Assembly: GCA_016928995.1 (NCBI GenBank)
Contig: JAFGJS010000151.1
Span: 34,769 to 98,768, forward strand
Direction: 5' to 3'
Origin: Candidatus Sumerlaeota bacterium
Lineage (GTDB): Bacteria; Sumerlaeota; Sumerlaeia; JAFGJS01
Length of the DNA stretch: 64,000 nt
Shown here: positions 43,272 through 53,468 of the stretch, in pieces
How positions within the stretch are numbered: the first letter of the stretch is position 1
Layout: the number at the start of each line of letters is the position of its first letter
The notes under the pieces: generated by a model
What the model was told of the DNA's origin: nothing
What the model saw: only the letters and a program-made list of their open reading frames with translations
The model's database searches: none
Program-made: the position numbers and the translations under genes

Positions 43272-43988
43272 GTGACCAAACAACAGCATAAAAATAAACC
43301 AGCGGATTTATTGACGGAAGCGGGCGAAGGCGCCGTAACGGCCGGTGGTCCGGGCGAGCGGCAATGGCTGGAGCATGATGTATCCGGTGAGATGCTGACG
43401 CAAATGCGCCTGCGCGAATCCGGCATTCCGCCGCGCTACATGAACAAGACGCTGGAGAATTTCACGGCAGGCAATAAAGATTTGCGCGCCGTGAAGGCGT
43501 ATGCGGAGAATTACATCAAGACCTTCATCGCCGGAGAATCGCAGAAGGGCCTGTTCATCTATGGCTGCGCGGGTTGCGGCAAGTCGCATATTGCCTCCGC
43601 GATTCTGAAAGAAATCATTGCCGCGGGTCATAGCGGCTTTTGGTGCAACATGCCCGAGCTGATGACACAGATTCGAGACGTGATCTCACGCAACGCCGGT
43701 CCGGAGCAATTGGAATACTTACAACAGCGCTGCAACAATGCGCAGCTGCTGGTGTTCGATGATCTCGGCGCCGAAGCGCCACGCGGAGTGGCGATGGAGC
43801 GGCTATACGCCATCGTCAATCGCCGTTATGAACTGAGCAAGCCAATCATCGTGACGAGCAATTTGCAGCTGGATGAATTGGCCGATCAATACCGGGAACT
43901 TGGCCGGATTGTGTCGCGGCTGGGAGAGATGTGTACGCGTTTCACTCCATTTCCTAACGTTGATTATCGCTTGAAGCATTTCAAATAA
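43272..43988 (+). CDS. DnaC/DnaI-like AAA+ ATPase, putative helicase loader
   Basis: 238 residues from the GTG at 43272 (AAGGA upstream at a loose spacing). A linker of about 45 residues is followed by IPPRYMNKTLENF, typical of DnaC/IstB-like ATPases. Walker A is YGCAGCGKSH with K104, Walker B LLVFDDLGAE (D163, D164), sensor 1 IIVTSNLQLDEL and arginine finger SRLGEMC. The N-terminal zinc part of DnaI is not seen. Neighbouring IstA or other transposase genes are absent, which favours helicase loader over IstB. Confidence 0.85.
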   Translation: MTKQQHKNKPADLLTEAGEGAVTAGGPGERQWLEHDVSGEMLTQMRLRESGIPPRYMNKTLENFTAGNKDLRAVKAYAENYIKTFIAGESQKGLFIYGCAGCGKSHIASAILKEIIAAGHSGFWCNMPELMTQIRDVISRNAGPEQLEYLQQRCNNAQLLVFDDLGAEAPRGVAMERLYAIVNRRYELSKPIIVTSNLQLDELADQYRELGRIVSRLGEMCTRFTPFPNVDYRLKHFK

Positions 43989-44120
43989 AACCGGCTGAGT
44001 TCTTATCAACAGCCAGATTGTCTGCGCTCTAAGTGCTTTTTTGCTGGATTTCGTTAAAGATTTCACGATATTTTGACGATGCGCCCAATACTGTATCTGT
44101 GGATCATAAGGTAGGGCGTA

Positions 44121-45761
44121 ATGTCTCAAGGGAACATGCTGATGGAAGCGGGCCGTTTTGGCAAAAATCTTAATTCGCAGAATTTAGTCATTTATTTTGG
44201 CAAGGAAATCGACGGTTCATCACATCAATACTATCATGACCTGGTTTCAAAATCACTGGAACGGGGCTGTGTGAATTTTGAGTTCGATCTAACCGCGACC
44301 AGTTTCATTTCCAGCAGCGGAATCGGCTCCTTCATCAATCTGCATAAAATCATCACCTCCGCCGGCGGCGAATTGGTTTTGACCAGCGTCAGCCGCGAAA
44401 TCCAGAAAGTGCTAGAGCGAGTCAAGCTCCTTGATCTATTCAAGGTCGTGGAGCAAAACGATTCCACGGAACTGCAAGCCTTCAAGAATCTCAATCAATC
44501 CATTTTGCGTGAATACAATCTGCTGGCCACGCTGAACATCGTCACGGAAAAGATTCTGGCGGCAGATAAGGATGATGTGGTCTATCCTTTGATTCTGGGT
44601 CAGATTTCCAATTCGCTGGGGAGCGCGTTGTCGATCCTGCTGCGAAAAGAGGGCGATGGGCAGTGGGTGCTGGAATCCTATTCCGGAGTGCGTGTTGAAG
44701 CTTTGGACATGCTGGAACGCGGAATGGAATTAACGCTATCCCTGCCGGATGATCAGGAACCGCTTATTATGCCAGAGTCGCTGCCGCGCGAGCAGTGGCC
44801 CCAGGCGATGGTTAAATTGTTTCCGGAAGACGACGTGCTGACGGCTCCGCTGCCGGAGATGAACGGCGTTCGCCGCATGATGCTCTTCTCGCTGGCTGCG
44901 CTGCAAGACCTGCCGTACGAGAATTTGATTTACATGATCCGCATGTATTCGCGGATCTGCGGCATGGCGCTGGAAAAACGCGCATTGCTCGCGGCGTATC
45001 AACTGAAGACGGAACAGCTCGATCAGGCGTTGCGCCGTCTGGAAGCCATGCACCAATCGCTTGTGGAAGCGGGCAAGATGGCAAATTTAAGCGTGATCAT
45101 CACCAGCCTGGCCCATCATTTCAACAACCGCCTCGTGCCCATCGTAGGGTATGCGCAGATCTTGCGTTCCCGTCATCCCGAACTCAGCGATGAAGTGATC
45201 GGCAAGATCGGCAAAATCGAAAACGCCGCCGAAGAAGTGCAGAAGGTGCTTGATTCGCTGATCGGCATGGCGCGGCATCAGAATCTGAAACTGGAATCAT
45301 GTTCATTGGGCGCCGTGCTTAACACGGTGCATGAAATTTTCGCATATAAAATGCACGAGGATGGCGTGGAGTTTCACGCCCAGTTCGATTCCCAGGCGCC
45401 CGAATTAAAGCTGGATCGCGAGTTGATCGAACAGGCTTATCTGGCGTTGCTGCGGCAGTGCCTGATCAATCTGGAGCAAACCGAGAATCCGTATTTGAAG
45501 ATTCATCTGCGCTGGGCGAAGCAGATGGCGATCATCGATATTTCGCATAACGGCCGGCCTTTCCGGCGTGAAGAGGAAAACTTGATGATGGATCCCTTCG
45601 GCACGATGCGCGAGTTGGACGATCCGCACATGCTGGCCTTGCTGGTGGTCAGCGAGATCGTCAAATCGCATCGGGGGATGATCGAAATGAAACAGCGGGA
45701 CGGTTGGACCATGGTCAGTGTGATCCTGCCCGGCTCAAACGGCTCTGATGAAGAATCATAA
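44121..45761 (+). CDS. STAS-GAF protein with degenerate histidine-kinase core
   Basis: 546 residues. N-terminal STAS domain (1-118; ATSFISSSGIGSFINL with S64-S66), a GAF-like domain (about 130-290), a coiled coil, and a kinase-like core. The H-box is kept: SLAHHFNNRLVPIVGYAQIL (H332/H333), NtrB-like. The ATP-binding part is eroded: the N-box reads LLRQCLINLEQ, without the magnesium-binding Asn at its usual place, G1 is DISHNGRPF, and the G2 glycines are missing (DDPHMLALLVVSEIV). It may accept phosphate or signal by its STAS domain but probably cannot autophosphorylate. Architecture parallels the FHA protein at 32.9 kb. Confidence 0.82.
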   Translation: MSQGNMLMEAGRFGKNLNSQNLVIYFGKEIDGSSHQYYHDLVSKSLERGCVNFEFDLTATSFISSSGIGSFINLHKIITSAGGELVLTSVSREIQKVLERVKLLDLFKVVEQNDSTELQAFKNLNQSILREYNLLATLNIVTEKILAADKDDVVYPLILGQISNSLGSALSILLRKEGDGQWVLESYSGVRVEALDMLERGMELTLSLPDDQEPLIMPESLPREQWPQAMVKLFPEDDVLTAPLPEMNGVRRMMLFSLAALQDLPYENLIYMIRMYSRICGMALEKRALLAAYQLKTEQLDQALRRLEAMHQSLVEAGKMANLSVIITSLAHHFNNRLVPIVGYAQILRSRHPELSDEVIGKIGKIENAAEEVQKVLDSLIGMARHQNLKLESCSLGAVLNTVHEIFAYKMHEDGVEFHAQFDSQAPELKLDRELIEQAYLALLRQCLINLEQTENPYLKIHLRWAKQMAIIDISHNGRPFRREEENLMMDPFGTMRELDDPHMLALLVVSEIVKSHRGMIEMKQRDGWTMVSVILPGSNGSDEES

Positions 45762-45789
45762 GTGCGAGCTCAAAAAGATAGACGACGAG

Positions 45790-45820
45790 AAAGGCCGCGC
45801 ATGAGAAGCGCGGCCTTTTT
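45790..45820. terminator. Intrinsic terminator between the STAS-GAF gene and rph
   Basis: An 11-bp stem AAAGGCCGCGC (45790-45800) / GCGCGGCCTTT (45808-45818), seven-base loop, followed by T and a further T-run at about 45827-45835. It sits between convergent genes. Confidence 0.9.
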
Positions 45821-45850
45821 GTTATGTTTTTTTTTGACCTGCGACGCGGC

Positions 45851-46588
45851 TCAGGAGGCGGCTTCAATAACAGCCAGCTGCGCCTCGCGCAATTGAGCGA
45901 TGCCTTTGCGCGCCAGGCTCAGCATGGCTTCCAACTCCGCGTCGTCAAAGGGGGCGGATTCCGCTGTGCCCTGGATTTCAATAAATTTTCCATCGCCGCT
46001 CATGACCACGTTCATGTCCACGTCCGCCTGGGCGTCTTCCAGATAGCACAGATCGAGCGCAGGCCGGCCTTCAACGATGCCGACGCTGACCGAGGCCACG
46101 GAATCGAGGAGGATTTCTTTTGTCACTTTGCCGTCTTTTTCCAGTTGCTTGAGCGCCAGCGCCAGCGCCACATAGGAGCCGGTGATGGCCGCGCTGCGCG
46201 TGCCACCGTCCGCCTGCATCACGTCGCAATCGAGGATCAGCGTGCGATCCACCAGCTTGTCCAAACGGACAATGGAACGGAGCGAACGTCCGATCAGCCG
46301 CTGAATTTCGCTCGCCCGGCCGTTGATGTGGCCTCTATTGCGATCGCGCGGGATGCGCTGTTGCGCTGAGCGCGGCAGCATATCGTATTCCGCCGTCAGC
46401 CATCCTGTGTTGGCCTCCTTGGCATGGCTGGGCACGCGCTGCTCGAGCGTCGCGGCGCAAACGACTTTCGTGTCGCCCAGTTCAATCAGCGCGGATCCTT
46501 CGGCGTTTTTCAGAAAATGCGGAGTGATGCGCACCGGACGCAATGCGTCCGCCGCGCGTCCATCCACACGGATGGCATTGTCATTCAC
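45851..46588 (-). CDS. rph: Ribonuclease PH
   Basis: Phosphorolytic 3'-5' exonuclease that trims tRNA precursors. The 245-residue protein matches RNase PH throughout: start RVDGRAADALRPVRIT, then SALIELGDTKVVCAATLE, VPSHAKEANTGWLTAEYDMLPRS, RDRNRGHINGRASEIQRLIGRSL, DCDVMQADGGTRSAAITGS with the phosphate/catalytic residues, and the C-terminal IEIQGTAE. Length is normal. No truncation like that of laboratory E. coli rph is seen. It is not followed by rdgB. Confidence 0.97.
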   Translation of the reverse strand: MNDNAIRVDGRAADALRPVRITPHFLKNAEGSALIELGDTKVVCAATLEQRVPSHAKEANTGWLTAEYDMLPRSAQQRIPRDRNRGHINGRASEIQRLIGRSLRSIVRLDKLVDRTLILDCDVMQADGGTRSAAITGSYVALALALKQLEKDGKVTKEILLDSVASVSVGIVEGRPALDLCYLEDAQADVDMNVVMSGDGKFIEIQGTAESAPFDDAELEAMLSLARKGIAQLREAQLAVIEAAS

Positions 46589-47021
46589 AGTAGAAAACCT
46601 CGCTTTGTAAGAATGATCGCAGGGGTAAGACTCATCTTATCGGTTGGATATGATGAGTGGCAAGTTGATTTTATCTCAACGGCGCGCTGAGAGCACATCT
46701 TGACTTTTCCCGTGTCTTTTCTTTCTCTTGCTCTGATAAACCGCTTCGCAGCCAGAAATTTTTCTTTAACGCAGAGTTCGATATTTGAATCCAAATTCCG
46801 AATCCGGATGCCGAAATCAGATTGCGAGCAAGAGCAAGAGCAAGAGCAAGAAGCTCAAAATCCTGACAAACTTGAGTTACACCCGCGTGCTAAGGCGTTT
46901 ATTTGCTTCAAGCGAGAGCGCGACGAGAACGCCGGTTGAAATTTCTGGTATTAGAATTTGACATGACTTTTTGCAAATGGCTAATGTTGGACTGCATTTT
47001 AGAAGAAAGGTTGGCGCGTCT
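46589..47021. other. Divergent intergenic stretch rph / cytochrome gene
   Basis: 433 bases between divergent genes. It contains four perfect tandem copies of GAGCAA (46826-46849), and a stretch near 46765-46815 of the same near-boilerplate flavour as the repeats at 12.4 kb. A weak Shine-Dalgarno (AAAGG) stands 11 bases before the cytochrome start at 47022. No gene or RNA could be supported. Confidence 0.45.
46826..46849. repeat. Short tandem repeat, GAGCAA x4
   Basis: Four exact hexamer copies in the rph/cytochrome intergenic region, in no supported reading frame. Copy number could vary by slippage. Confidence 0.85.
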
Positions 47022-48623
47022 ATGTTTAGAAAAAGGCATGTATGGATTTTGTTTGCATTGTTCATCTCCTCTTGCGCGATAAATGCGCAACAAAGCGATG
47101 TCACCGGTTCAACCGAAGGCCAGCAGCTCTTTAAATTGCAGATTCTATGCAGCGGTTCACGCGAAAGCGAACTTGAGCCATGCAGCTGCTCATCCAATCA
47201 GCTCGGCGGCATCGATCGCGAGGCGTGGCTCCTTGATGACTACGTCGAACGGGAAGGGGAGTATTTGCTGCTGGATGCAGGCAGTTTGCTCAAAGCGCGG
47301 TCTTATGAGATGGCGAAAGTGAAGTCCGAATATATGCTGAAGGCTTTGCTTCAGATGAATTTTCATGCGATCAACCTCAACCGCGACGATGTCCGCGTGG
47401 CGCGAGAGTTGCTCGCTCAAGGCGCCAAGGAGCATCCGGAGGCTCCGTTTATCTCCAGCAACTTGTTCGATCCGGATTCCAATGAGCCTCTTTATCAGCA
47501 ATCAAAAATCATTGAATGGCCGCTGTCGCCGGGTTCGGATCAGAAGATGCGGATCGGCATCATTGGTTTGACCCAAACAGCTGATGAGAAGACGGGCTTG
47601 ACGCGGCAGATCGAAAGCATCCATGAGAAAGCGCGTCCGGAATATTTTGAGCCGAACGCCACCGATCCGGTGAATATCGCGCGTGAACAGGTGAAGAAAC
47701 TGGCGCCCGAAACCGATTTGATCATTGCGTTGGCTTCAATGCCGGACACGATGGCTGTCATGATTGCGGAGCAAGTGGAGGGGTTGGATCTGGTGATCAA
47801 CTGCTCGCCTCCGAACAGCGGCTTGCTCGGACCGGCGCGTCCGAAAAAGACGGATGGCGCCCGTGTGGTGCAGATTGGTTATCTCGGTCGGTATATCTGC
47901 AAGCTATGGCTGGAAGGAAACTTAAAGGACGGCGCGACGAAGATGCGCGCCTTTCGCGTGGAGATTCCGCCCGATGGCGAGCGCAAGCCGGAAATCACCA
48001 AGATCGTGGATGAATACTACAAGGCTGCGAAAGATGAAATGCCGGTAAAGAACGAACCGATAAAGATCAGTTATATCGGGGCCGAAGCGTGCAAGATGTG
48101 CCATGAGGAGATTTTCAAGTCCTGGAAACAGACTCCGCATGCGCATGCTCTGAACACGCTGAAGGAAGTGGAAAAGCATGATGTGCCCGAATGCCTGAGT
48201 TGCCATGTGGTGGGTTATATGAAGGACAATGGCTTCCGCGATTATCGCTCGCATGAGTATTTGGGCGGAGTGCAATGCGAGAATTGCCACGGTCCGGGCA
48301 ACGACCACTATCGGTATCAGCTGCGTCTGCTCACGCTGAAGAATAATCCCAATGCGCGCGCGCCGCAAAAGCCGAAGGACTATAGCGATGTCAGCGAAGA
48401 TGTGCCGGAATCCGTATGCGTGGCTTGCCATCACGATCCGGCCGATCCGCATTTCAATTATGCTGAGTACGTCAAACTCGTGGATCACGAGGATGATGTG
48501 CCTGACAAAGTGTTCGATCCGAACCGCAAGCCCAATGAGCATGCTGTTGAAGCGATGGAAATCGAGAGCGCAACGGAAGATGCGCCATCGACTGCGCCGA
48601 TAGCTCCAGCGCAGGCGCATTAA
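47022..48623 (+). CDS. Tetraheme c-type cytochrome lipoprotein with metallophosphatase-like N-terminal domain
   Basis: 533 residues from the ATG at 47022. The signal ends in a lipobox ISSC with C18, so it is probably a lipoprotein. Residues about 35-330 follow the 5'-nucleotidase/metallophosphatase-like fold found ahead of cytochrome c554-type domains: ESELEPCSCSSNQLGGIDR near 48-66, YLLLDAGSLL, then MRIGIIGLTQ. Full metal motifs are not evident. Four CxxCH heme sites follow at C357, C391, C419 and C466, with the SWKQTPHAHALNTL helix of the cytochrome c554 group. It is probably a periplasmic electron-transfer protein; substrate unknown. Confidence 0.88.
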   Translation: MFRKRHVWILFALFISSCAINAQQSDVTGSTEGQQLFKLQILCSGSRESELEPCSCSSNQLGGIDREAWLLDDYVEREGEYLLLDAGSLLKARSYEMAKVKSEYMLKALLQMNFHAINLNRDDVRVARELLAQGAKEHPEAPFISSNLFDPDSNEPLYQQSKIIEWPLSPGSDQKMRIGIIGLTQTADEKTGLTRQIESIHEKARPEYFEPNATDPVNIAREQVKKLAPETDLIIALASMPDTMAVMIAEQVEGLDLVINCSPPNSGLLGPARPKKTDGARVVQIGYLGRYICKLWLEGNLKDGATKMRAFRVEIPPDGERKPEITKIVDEYYKAAKDEMPVKNEPIKISYIGAEACKMCHEEIFKSWKQTPHAHALNTLKEVEKHDVPECLSCHVVGYMKDNGFRDYRSHEYLGGVQCENCHGPGNDHYRYQLRLLTLKNNPNARAPQKPKDYSDVSEDVPESVCVACHHDPADPHFNYAEYVKLVDHEDDVPDKVFDPNRKPNEHAVEAMEIESATEDAPSTAPIAPAQAH

Positions 48624-48645
48624 ATCAGCAGAGTAAATAAAACGA

Positions 48646-48693
48646 GACGCCGCAAAGCCCAGGATCCGGTCGCTTTGCGGCGTCGTTTTTTTT
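48646..48693 (+). terminator. Intrinsic terminator of the cytochrome gene
   Basis: 13-bp stem GACGCCGCAAAGC (48646-48658) / GCTTTGCGGCGTC (48672-48684), 13-base loop, then G and eight T. It lies before the convergent carB end at 48707. Confidence 0.93.
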
Positions 48694-48706
48694 ATGTTGA
48701 GCTCGT

Positions 48707-51700
48707 TTAGGGCTGGTTTTCGGCCTGCACTTCCTTGTGATAATCCTGCAGAGCGCAGACATTGATGCTTTCTTCGCGCATGGCCTTGATGCCTTCCACG
48801 GCGGCGCGCGCAGCGGCCAGCGTGGTGAGCAACGGCACGTTGCGGCCGATGGCGTTGGTGCGGATTGAATTCTGATCGTACCGCGAGGTTTTGCCGGTGA
48901 AGGTGTTGATCACGAGCTGAATCTGCTGATTGATCATCTCATCCACCACATTCGGGCTGCCTTCGTTGACCTTGAACACCTTGCGCGCCGGAATGCCGTT
49001 GTCGTTGAGCTTTTTCGCCGTTCCCTCGGTGGCGACGAAGTTGAAGCCCAGCGCCTGGAACTCCTTGGCGATAGGAATGAATTTCTCCTGGTCGTGCCGG
49101 TTCAGGCTGAAGAACACCGTGCCTTCCGAGGGGAGCGGCGTCCCGGCGGCGATTTGCGATTTGGCGAAGGCCATGCCGTAATGCCGGTCAATGCCCATCA
49201 CTTCGCCGGTGGAGCGCATTTCCGGACCGAGGATCACATCGCAACCATAAAATTTGGCGAACGGCAGCACGGCTTCCTTGACCGTGTAATAGGACGGCCG
49301 GATTTCCTTCGTGAAGCCGATCTCCTTGAGCGTCTTTCCAGTCATGATGCGCGCGGCGATTTTGGCCAGCGGCACGCCGATGGATTTGCTGACAAACGGC
49401 ACCGTGCGGCTGGCGCGCGGATTGACTTCGAGCACGTAGACAATGTCATCCTTGATGGCAAACTGGATGTTCATCAGTCCGCGCACGTCGAGAGCCAGGC
49501 CGATTCTGCGCGTATAATCGCGGATGACGTCCATCAGATGTTCGGGGATGGTGCGCGGCGGAATCACGCACGCGCTGTCGCCGGAGTGAATCCCCGCCTC
49601 CTCGATGTGCTCCATGATCGCGGCGATCACGACGGTTTCGCCGTCGGCAAGGGCGTCCACATCGACCTCCGTGGCGTCTTCGAGGAATTTATCGATCAAC
49701 ACAGGATGATCCGGCGAGACGTCGAAGGCGCGGCCGACCATTTCCTCCAGCGAGGCTTCGTCGTACACGATCTCCATCGCGCGTCCGCCCAGCACGTAGG
49801 ACGGGCGGATCAGCACGGGATAGCCGATGACCTCCACCTTGCTTTTCACTTGCTCGAACGTCATGCCCGTTCCGTTGGGCGGCATGGGGATTTTAAGTTT
49901 TTCCATCATCACGCCAAATCGATCACGGTCTTCGGCGAGATCGATGTTTTCCGGCGAGGTGCCGATGATTTTCGTTATCTTTTCATCGATGCTGGGATCG
50001 GTTCGGATCGCCTCCTCCAACCGGAGCGCGATCGAGAGCGGCGTCTGGCCGCCGAATTGCACGATGATTCCGTCGGGCTTTTCATTGCGCACGATTTCCA
50101 TCACGTCTTCGACCGTCACGGGTTCGAAGTACAGCCGGTCCGAGGTGTCATAGTCCGTGGAGACCGTTTCCGGATTCGAGTTGACCATGATCGTTTCATA
50201 ATGATCCTCGCGCAGGGCGAAGACGCTGTGCACGCAGCAATAGTCGAACTCGATGCCTTGTCCGATGCGGTTCGGACCGCCGCCGAGGATCATGATTTTT
50301 TTGCGGTCGGATGTGCCGGTTTCATTGCGCGTTTCGTAGGTCGAATAGTAATACGGCGTGTACGCCTCGAACTCGCCGGCGCAGGTGTCCACGCAGTTGA
50401 ACACGGGATGCACGTCAAGGTGATTGCGCAATGCGGCGATCTCTTTGTCTGTGATGTCGGGGTCCGTGGGTTTGAGCAGATACGCCAGCTGCATGTCGCT
50501 GAAGCCGTTGCGCTTAAGACGGCGCAGCAGATCGCGCGTCTCTTGCGAAACATCGCCGATTTCCCGATCCAGCAGCTTATGCAGATGCTCCTTCGCCTCA
50601 ATCGCGCATTCGATGATGTCGCGGATATTTTCCAGGAACCAGGGATCGATGAAGGTGAATTCATTGACTTGCTCGACGGTCATGCCTTCGCCGCCGTATT
50701 TCTGCGGCGTCAGCGCATGGCAGACGGCAAAGAGACGGCTGGGGATCGGCGATTTGAGGAGATTCGCCACGTTGCGCTGGGTGTAATCCTTGTCCTTGCC
50801 ATCCCACAGGATCCCGGCGCGGCCGACTTCGAGCGAACGCAGCCCTTTTTGCAGGGCTTCCTTGAATGTTTTGCCGATGGCCATGGTTTCACCGACCGAT
50901 TTCATCTGTATGCCCAGCCGCTCATCGCTACCGGGGAATTTCTCAAAGGCGAAACGCGGGATCTTCACCACGCAGTAGTCGATGGTCGGCTCGAAGCATG
51001 CCGGTGTTTTTTGCGTGATGTCGTTGGGCAGTTCGTCAAGACGGTATCCGACGGCGAGTTTGGCGGCGATTTTGGCGATGGGGAAGCCTGTGGCCTTGGA
51101 GGCCAACGCCGAGGAGCGGCTCACGCGAGGATTCATTTCGATCACGACGCGCTCGCCGTTCTGGGGATTCACGGCGAACTGAATGTTCGATCCGCCGGTG
51201 TCCACTCCGATGGCGCGGATGATTTTGATCGCCTCGTCGCGCATCGCCTGATATTCTCTGTCGGTCAGCGTCTGGATCGGCGCCACGGTGATCGAGTCGC
51301 CGGTGTGGATTCCCATCGCATCGACGTTTTCGATGGAGCAGATGATCACGACGTTGTCCGCGGTGTCGCGCATCACTTCGAGCTCGAATTCCTTCCAACC
51401 GAGCACGCTCTGTTCGATCAGGACTTCGGAAACGGGTGAGAGGCGCAGTCCGCGGCGGACCATCTCGATGTATTCTTCTTCATTGAAGGCCGTGCCGCCG
51501 CCGGTGCCGCCGAGGGTGAAGGCCGGACGGATGATGACGGGGTAGCCGATTTCATTGACGGCATGCATCGCCTCATTGAAATTGCGCGCAATATGACTTC
51601 GAGGGACTTTCGCGCCGATTTTTTCCATGGTCCGGCGGAATTCCTCGCGGCTTTCCGCGCGATGGATCGCTTCGTGATCCGCGCCGATCATCTCCACGTT

Positions 51701-52033
51701 GAATTTTTGCAGCACGCCCGCTTTCCAAAGATCCATGGACAGATTCAGACCCGTCTGGCCGCCCAAGGTGGGCAGCAGCGCGTCGGGCCGTTCTTTTTCA
51801 ATGATCGGGGCGACGCACTCCACGGTCAGCGGCTCGATGTATGTCCGGTCGCCGAATTCGGGATCGGTCATGATGGTGGCCGGATTGGAGTTGACCAGCA
51901 CCACCTCGTAGCCGTCCTCGCGCAAGGCCTTGCAGCCCTGTGTGCCGGAATAGTCGAATTCACAGGCCTGGCCGATCACGATCGGGCCTGAACCGATGAT
52001 CATGATTTTTTTTAGGTCGTCTCGTCTGGGCAT
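48707..52033 (-). CDS. carB: Carbamoyl-phosphate synthase large subunit
   Basis: Makes carbamoyl phosphate from bicarbonate, ATP and ammonia supplied by CarA, for pyrimidine and arginine synthesis. 1108 residues from the ATG at 52033, five bases after AAGGAG. The two homologous halves are visible: an N-half ATP-grasp ([41 protein letters not shown]) and a C-half ([39 protein letters not shown]). The end is the allosteric MGS-like domain ([20 protein letters not shown]). Normal length. It is separated from carA by the thioredoxin/TPR gene. Confidence 0.98.
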   Translation of the reverse strand: MPRRDDLKKIMIIGSGPIVIGQACEFDYSGTQGCKALREDGYEVVLVNSNPATIMTDPEFGDRTYIEPLTVECVAPIIEKERPDALLPTLGGQTGLNLSMDLWKAGVLQKFNVEMIGADHEAIHRAESREEFRRTMEKIGAKVPRSHIARNFNEAMHAVNEIGYPVIIRPAFTLGGTGGGTAFNEEEYIEMVRRGLRLSPVSEVLIEQSVLGWKEFELEVMRDTADNVVIICSIENVDAMGIHTGDSITVAPIQTLTDREYQAMRDEAIKIIRAIGVDTGGSNIQFAVNPQNGERVVIEMNPRVSRSSALASKATGFPIAKIAAKLAVGYRLDELPNDITQKTPACFEPTIDYCVVKIPRFAFEKFPGSDERLGIQMKSVGETMAIGKTFKEALQKGLRSLEVGRAGILWDGKDKDYTQRNVANLLKSPIPSRLFAVCHALTPQKYGGEGMTVEQVNEFTFIDPWFLENIRDIIECAIEAKEHLHKLLDREIGDVSQETRDLLRRLKRNGFSDMQLAYLLKPTDPDITDKEIAALRNHLDVHPVFNCVDTCAGEFEAYTPYYYSTYETRNETGTSDRKKIMILGGGPNRIGQGIEFDYCCVHSVFALREDHYETIMVNSNPETVSTDYDTSDRLYFEPVTVEDVMEIVRNEKPDGIIVQFGGQTPLSIALRLEEAIRTDPSIDEKITKIIGTSPENIDLAEDRDRFGVMMEKLKIPMPPNGTGMTFEQVKSKVEVIGYPVLIRPSYVLGGRAMEIVYDEASLEEMVGRAFDVSPDHPVLIDKFLEDATEVDVDALADGETVVIAAIMEHIEEAGIHSGDSACVIPPRTIPEHLMDVIRDYTRRIGLALDVRGLMNIQFAIKDDIVYVLEVNPRASRTVPFVSKSIGVPLAKIAARIMTGKTLKEIGFTKEIRPSYYTVKEAVLPFAKFYGCDVILGPEMRSTGEVMGIDRHYGMAFAKSQIAAGTPLPSEGTVFFSLNRHDQEKFIPIAKEFQALGFNFVATEGTAKKLNDNGIPARKVFKVNEGSPNVVDEMINQQIQLVINTFTGKTSRYDQNSIRTNAIGRNVPLLTTLAAARAAVEGIKAMREESINVCALQDYHKEVQAENQP

Positions 52034-52360
52034 GCTGACTCCTTGACGTTTAAGCAGTTCAATGCGGAGAGCTTGACATGGAGCAAAGCCGTGTTTTGAT
52101 TTGCTCAGGCATGCCAACGCATCGGCGTGACGCGAGATTTACCGCCGATGATCCACGCCGGCGCGTTGACAGGCATTTATAAACGACCGGCCGGTAATCG
52201 CAAGGGCAATTATCATCATTTTTCGCGCTCCATCGCTGAAATCGGCGGGGAAGAAGGAGACTGGCCGATTTCGCGATGCTGGAGCAACTTTGCACACAAT
52301 TTGAACGCCAGAGCAGGTTGCCCTGGCGTTCGTACTCGTTTTCTTGGCTTCTGAACCGGC
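52034..52360. other. Intergenic stretch between the TPR gene and carB
   Basis: 327 bases. A hairpin GAACGCCAGAG (52303-52313) / CCCTGGCGTTC (52321-52331) stands about 30 bases after the TPR gene stop but lacks a T-tail on the minus strand, so it may be only a processing or attenuation stem. The Shine-Dalgarno AAGGAG of carB is at the left end. No gene or promoter with good boxes was found. Confidence 0.45.
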
Positions 52361-53437
52361 CTATTCAACCATATGGCTGGTTGGCGTCGTAATATAAACA
52401 TCGGATTTCACATCAGGTGTAACGACTTCGGGTTCCACTTCAGTTTCATAGACTTCGACTTCAGAAACCACATTCTTTTGCGTCTCGCTTGTGCCGTCGT
52501 CTATACTATGGCCTTGTTTTTGTTCTTCATATTGCTTTGTGAATACTTCGGTCATTTCATTCAAGATGGAGACCAGATTGCCTTCCGGCGCCGCTTCAAT
52601 GGCCAATCTACAGTTGCGGAGCAGTTTCTCGTAATCCCGGCGCTGATAGTACACGTCGCCGAGTTCATAATAGACTTTCTGCAATTCCTCGCCTTCGGGC
52701 TTCACCTCGTTGAGGAGTTGCATGTAGATTGCTTCCGCCTCATCGAGCTGTCCGCTGGCTCTGGCTTTATAGGCCTTCGGCAGGAGCATCTGCATTTTAT
52801 ATTTATGCCAGAGCCCGGTTTCATTGTTTGGATCGGATGCGATGATCATATTCATTTCATCCTCGAACAGGGGATGAATCGGCGCCGGGATGGTTTGGAG
52901 CCATTCCTCGATCAGCTTGGCGCGTTCCGGACCTTCGGAGTTTTCGATCAATTGCATCGCGTCGTCATGACTCTTTCGCATGTCTTCGATCTTCTTGAGG
53001 TTTCCTTCGATGCCGCCTTCCTGATAATCGGTCGCGTTATAGGGCTGTCCATCGGGAGTGCAGAGATAGATGCAGGGTAATTTGGTCAGCAGGAAGTCGC
53101 CGGCCAGTTCGTATCGTTTACGTTCCTCCTCGGAAGCCTCTTCCCTTTTTTTCGGCTGGAGCGGTAGTTTGATGCGCACGAGAATGAAATCCTGAGCGGC
53201 TTTCGAGGTGAATTCATCCTGATCCAGGACTTCAGCGTCGAGCTTGTCGCTCCACTGGTCTCCGTCCATACCGCTGAAAACAAGCAGCACTTGCTTGTTT
53301 TCCTCCTTGGATTTTGCCACGGCGGCGTCGAAATCCTCCATCCAGACGCCGGCGGACGCAGTCATGCTTGCGCATGCAAGCGCCCACGTCGCCATCAAAT
53401 TCAGCCATCGCACATTCATTCCCTTCCGTCTCATCAT
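52361..53437 (-). CDS. Exported thioredoxin-fold / TPR protein without CxxC
   Basis: 358 residues; ATG at 53437 after AAAGGA at six bases. A signal peptide (MMRRKGMNVRW, hydrophobic 12-27, cleavage near ASA) leads to a thioredoxin-like domain (30-150): DFDAAVAKSKEENKQVLLVFSG, later LPCIYLCTPDGQPY. At the place of the usual WCxxC stands GMDGDQWSDKL, so the redox pair is absent. TPR-like helices occupy about 210-300 (RASGQLDEAEAIYMQLL; YYELGDVYYQRRDYEKL), and the C-terminus is Glu/Val/Thr-rich. Such proteins may be adaptors in the periplasm. Its position between carA and carB is unusual. Confidence 0.75.
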   Translation of the reverse strand: MMRRKGMNVRWLNLMATWALACASMTASAGVWMEDFDAAVAKSKEENKQVLLVFSGMDGDQWSDKLDAEVLDQDEFTSKAAQDFILVRIKLPLQPKKREEASEEERKRYELAGDFLLTKLPCIYLCTPDGQPYNATDYQEGGIEGNLKKIEDMRKSHDDAMQLIENSEGPERAKLIEEWLQTIPAPIHPLFEDEMNMIIASDPNNETGLWHKYKMQMLLPKAYKARASGQLDEAEAIYMQLLNEVKPEGEELQKVYYELGDVYYQRRDYEKLLRNCRLAIEAAPEGNLVSILNEMTEVFTKQYEEQKQGHSIDDGTSETQKNVVSEVEVYETEVEPEVVTPDVKSDVYITTPTSHMVE

Positions 53438-53468
53438 TCATCATCCTTTCTTCGGGGCGATTTTGTAT

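Noticed and set aside
49094-51439. Very long open frame antisense to carB (about 780 codons)
   Set aside because: It lies wholly inside carB on the other strand, has no recognisable domain, and such shadows are expected in GC-rich genes.
52303-52331. Hairpin after the TPR gene considered as a terminator
   Set aside because: Stem is good but neither strand has a T-run directly after it.
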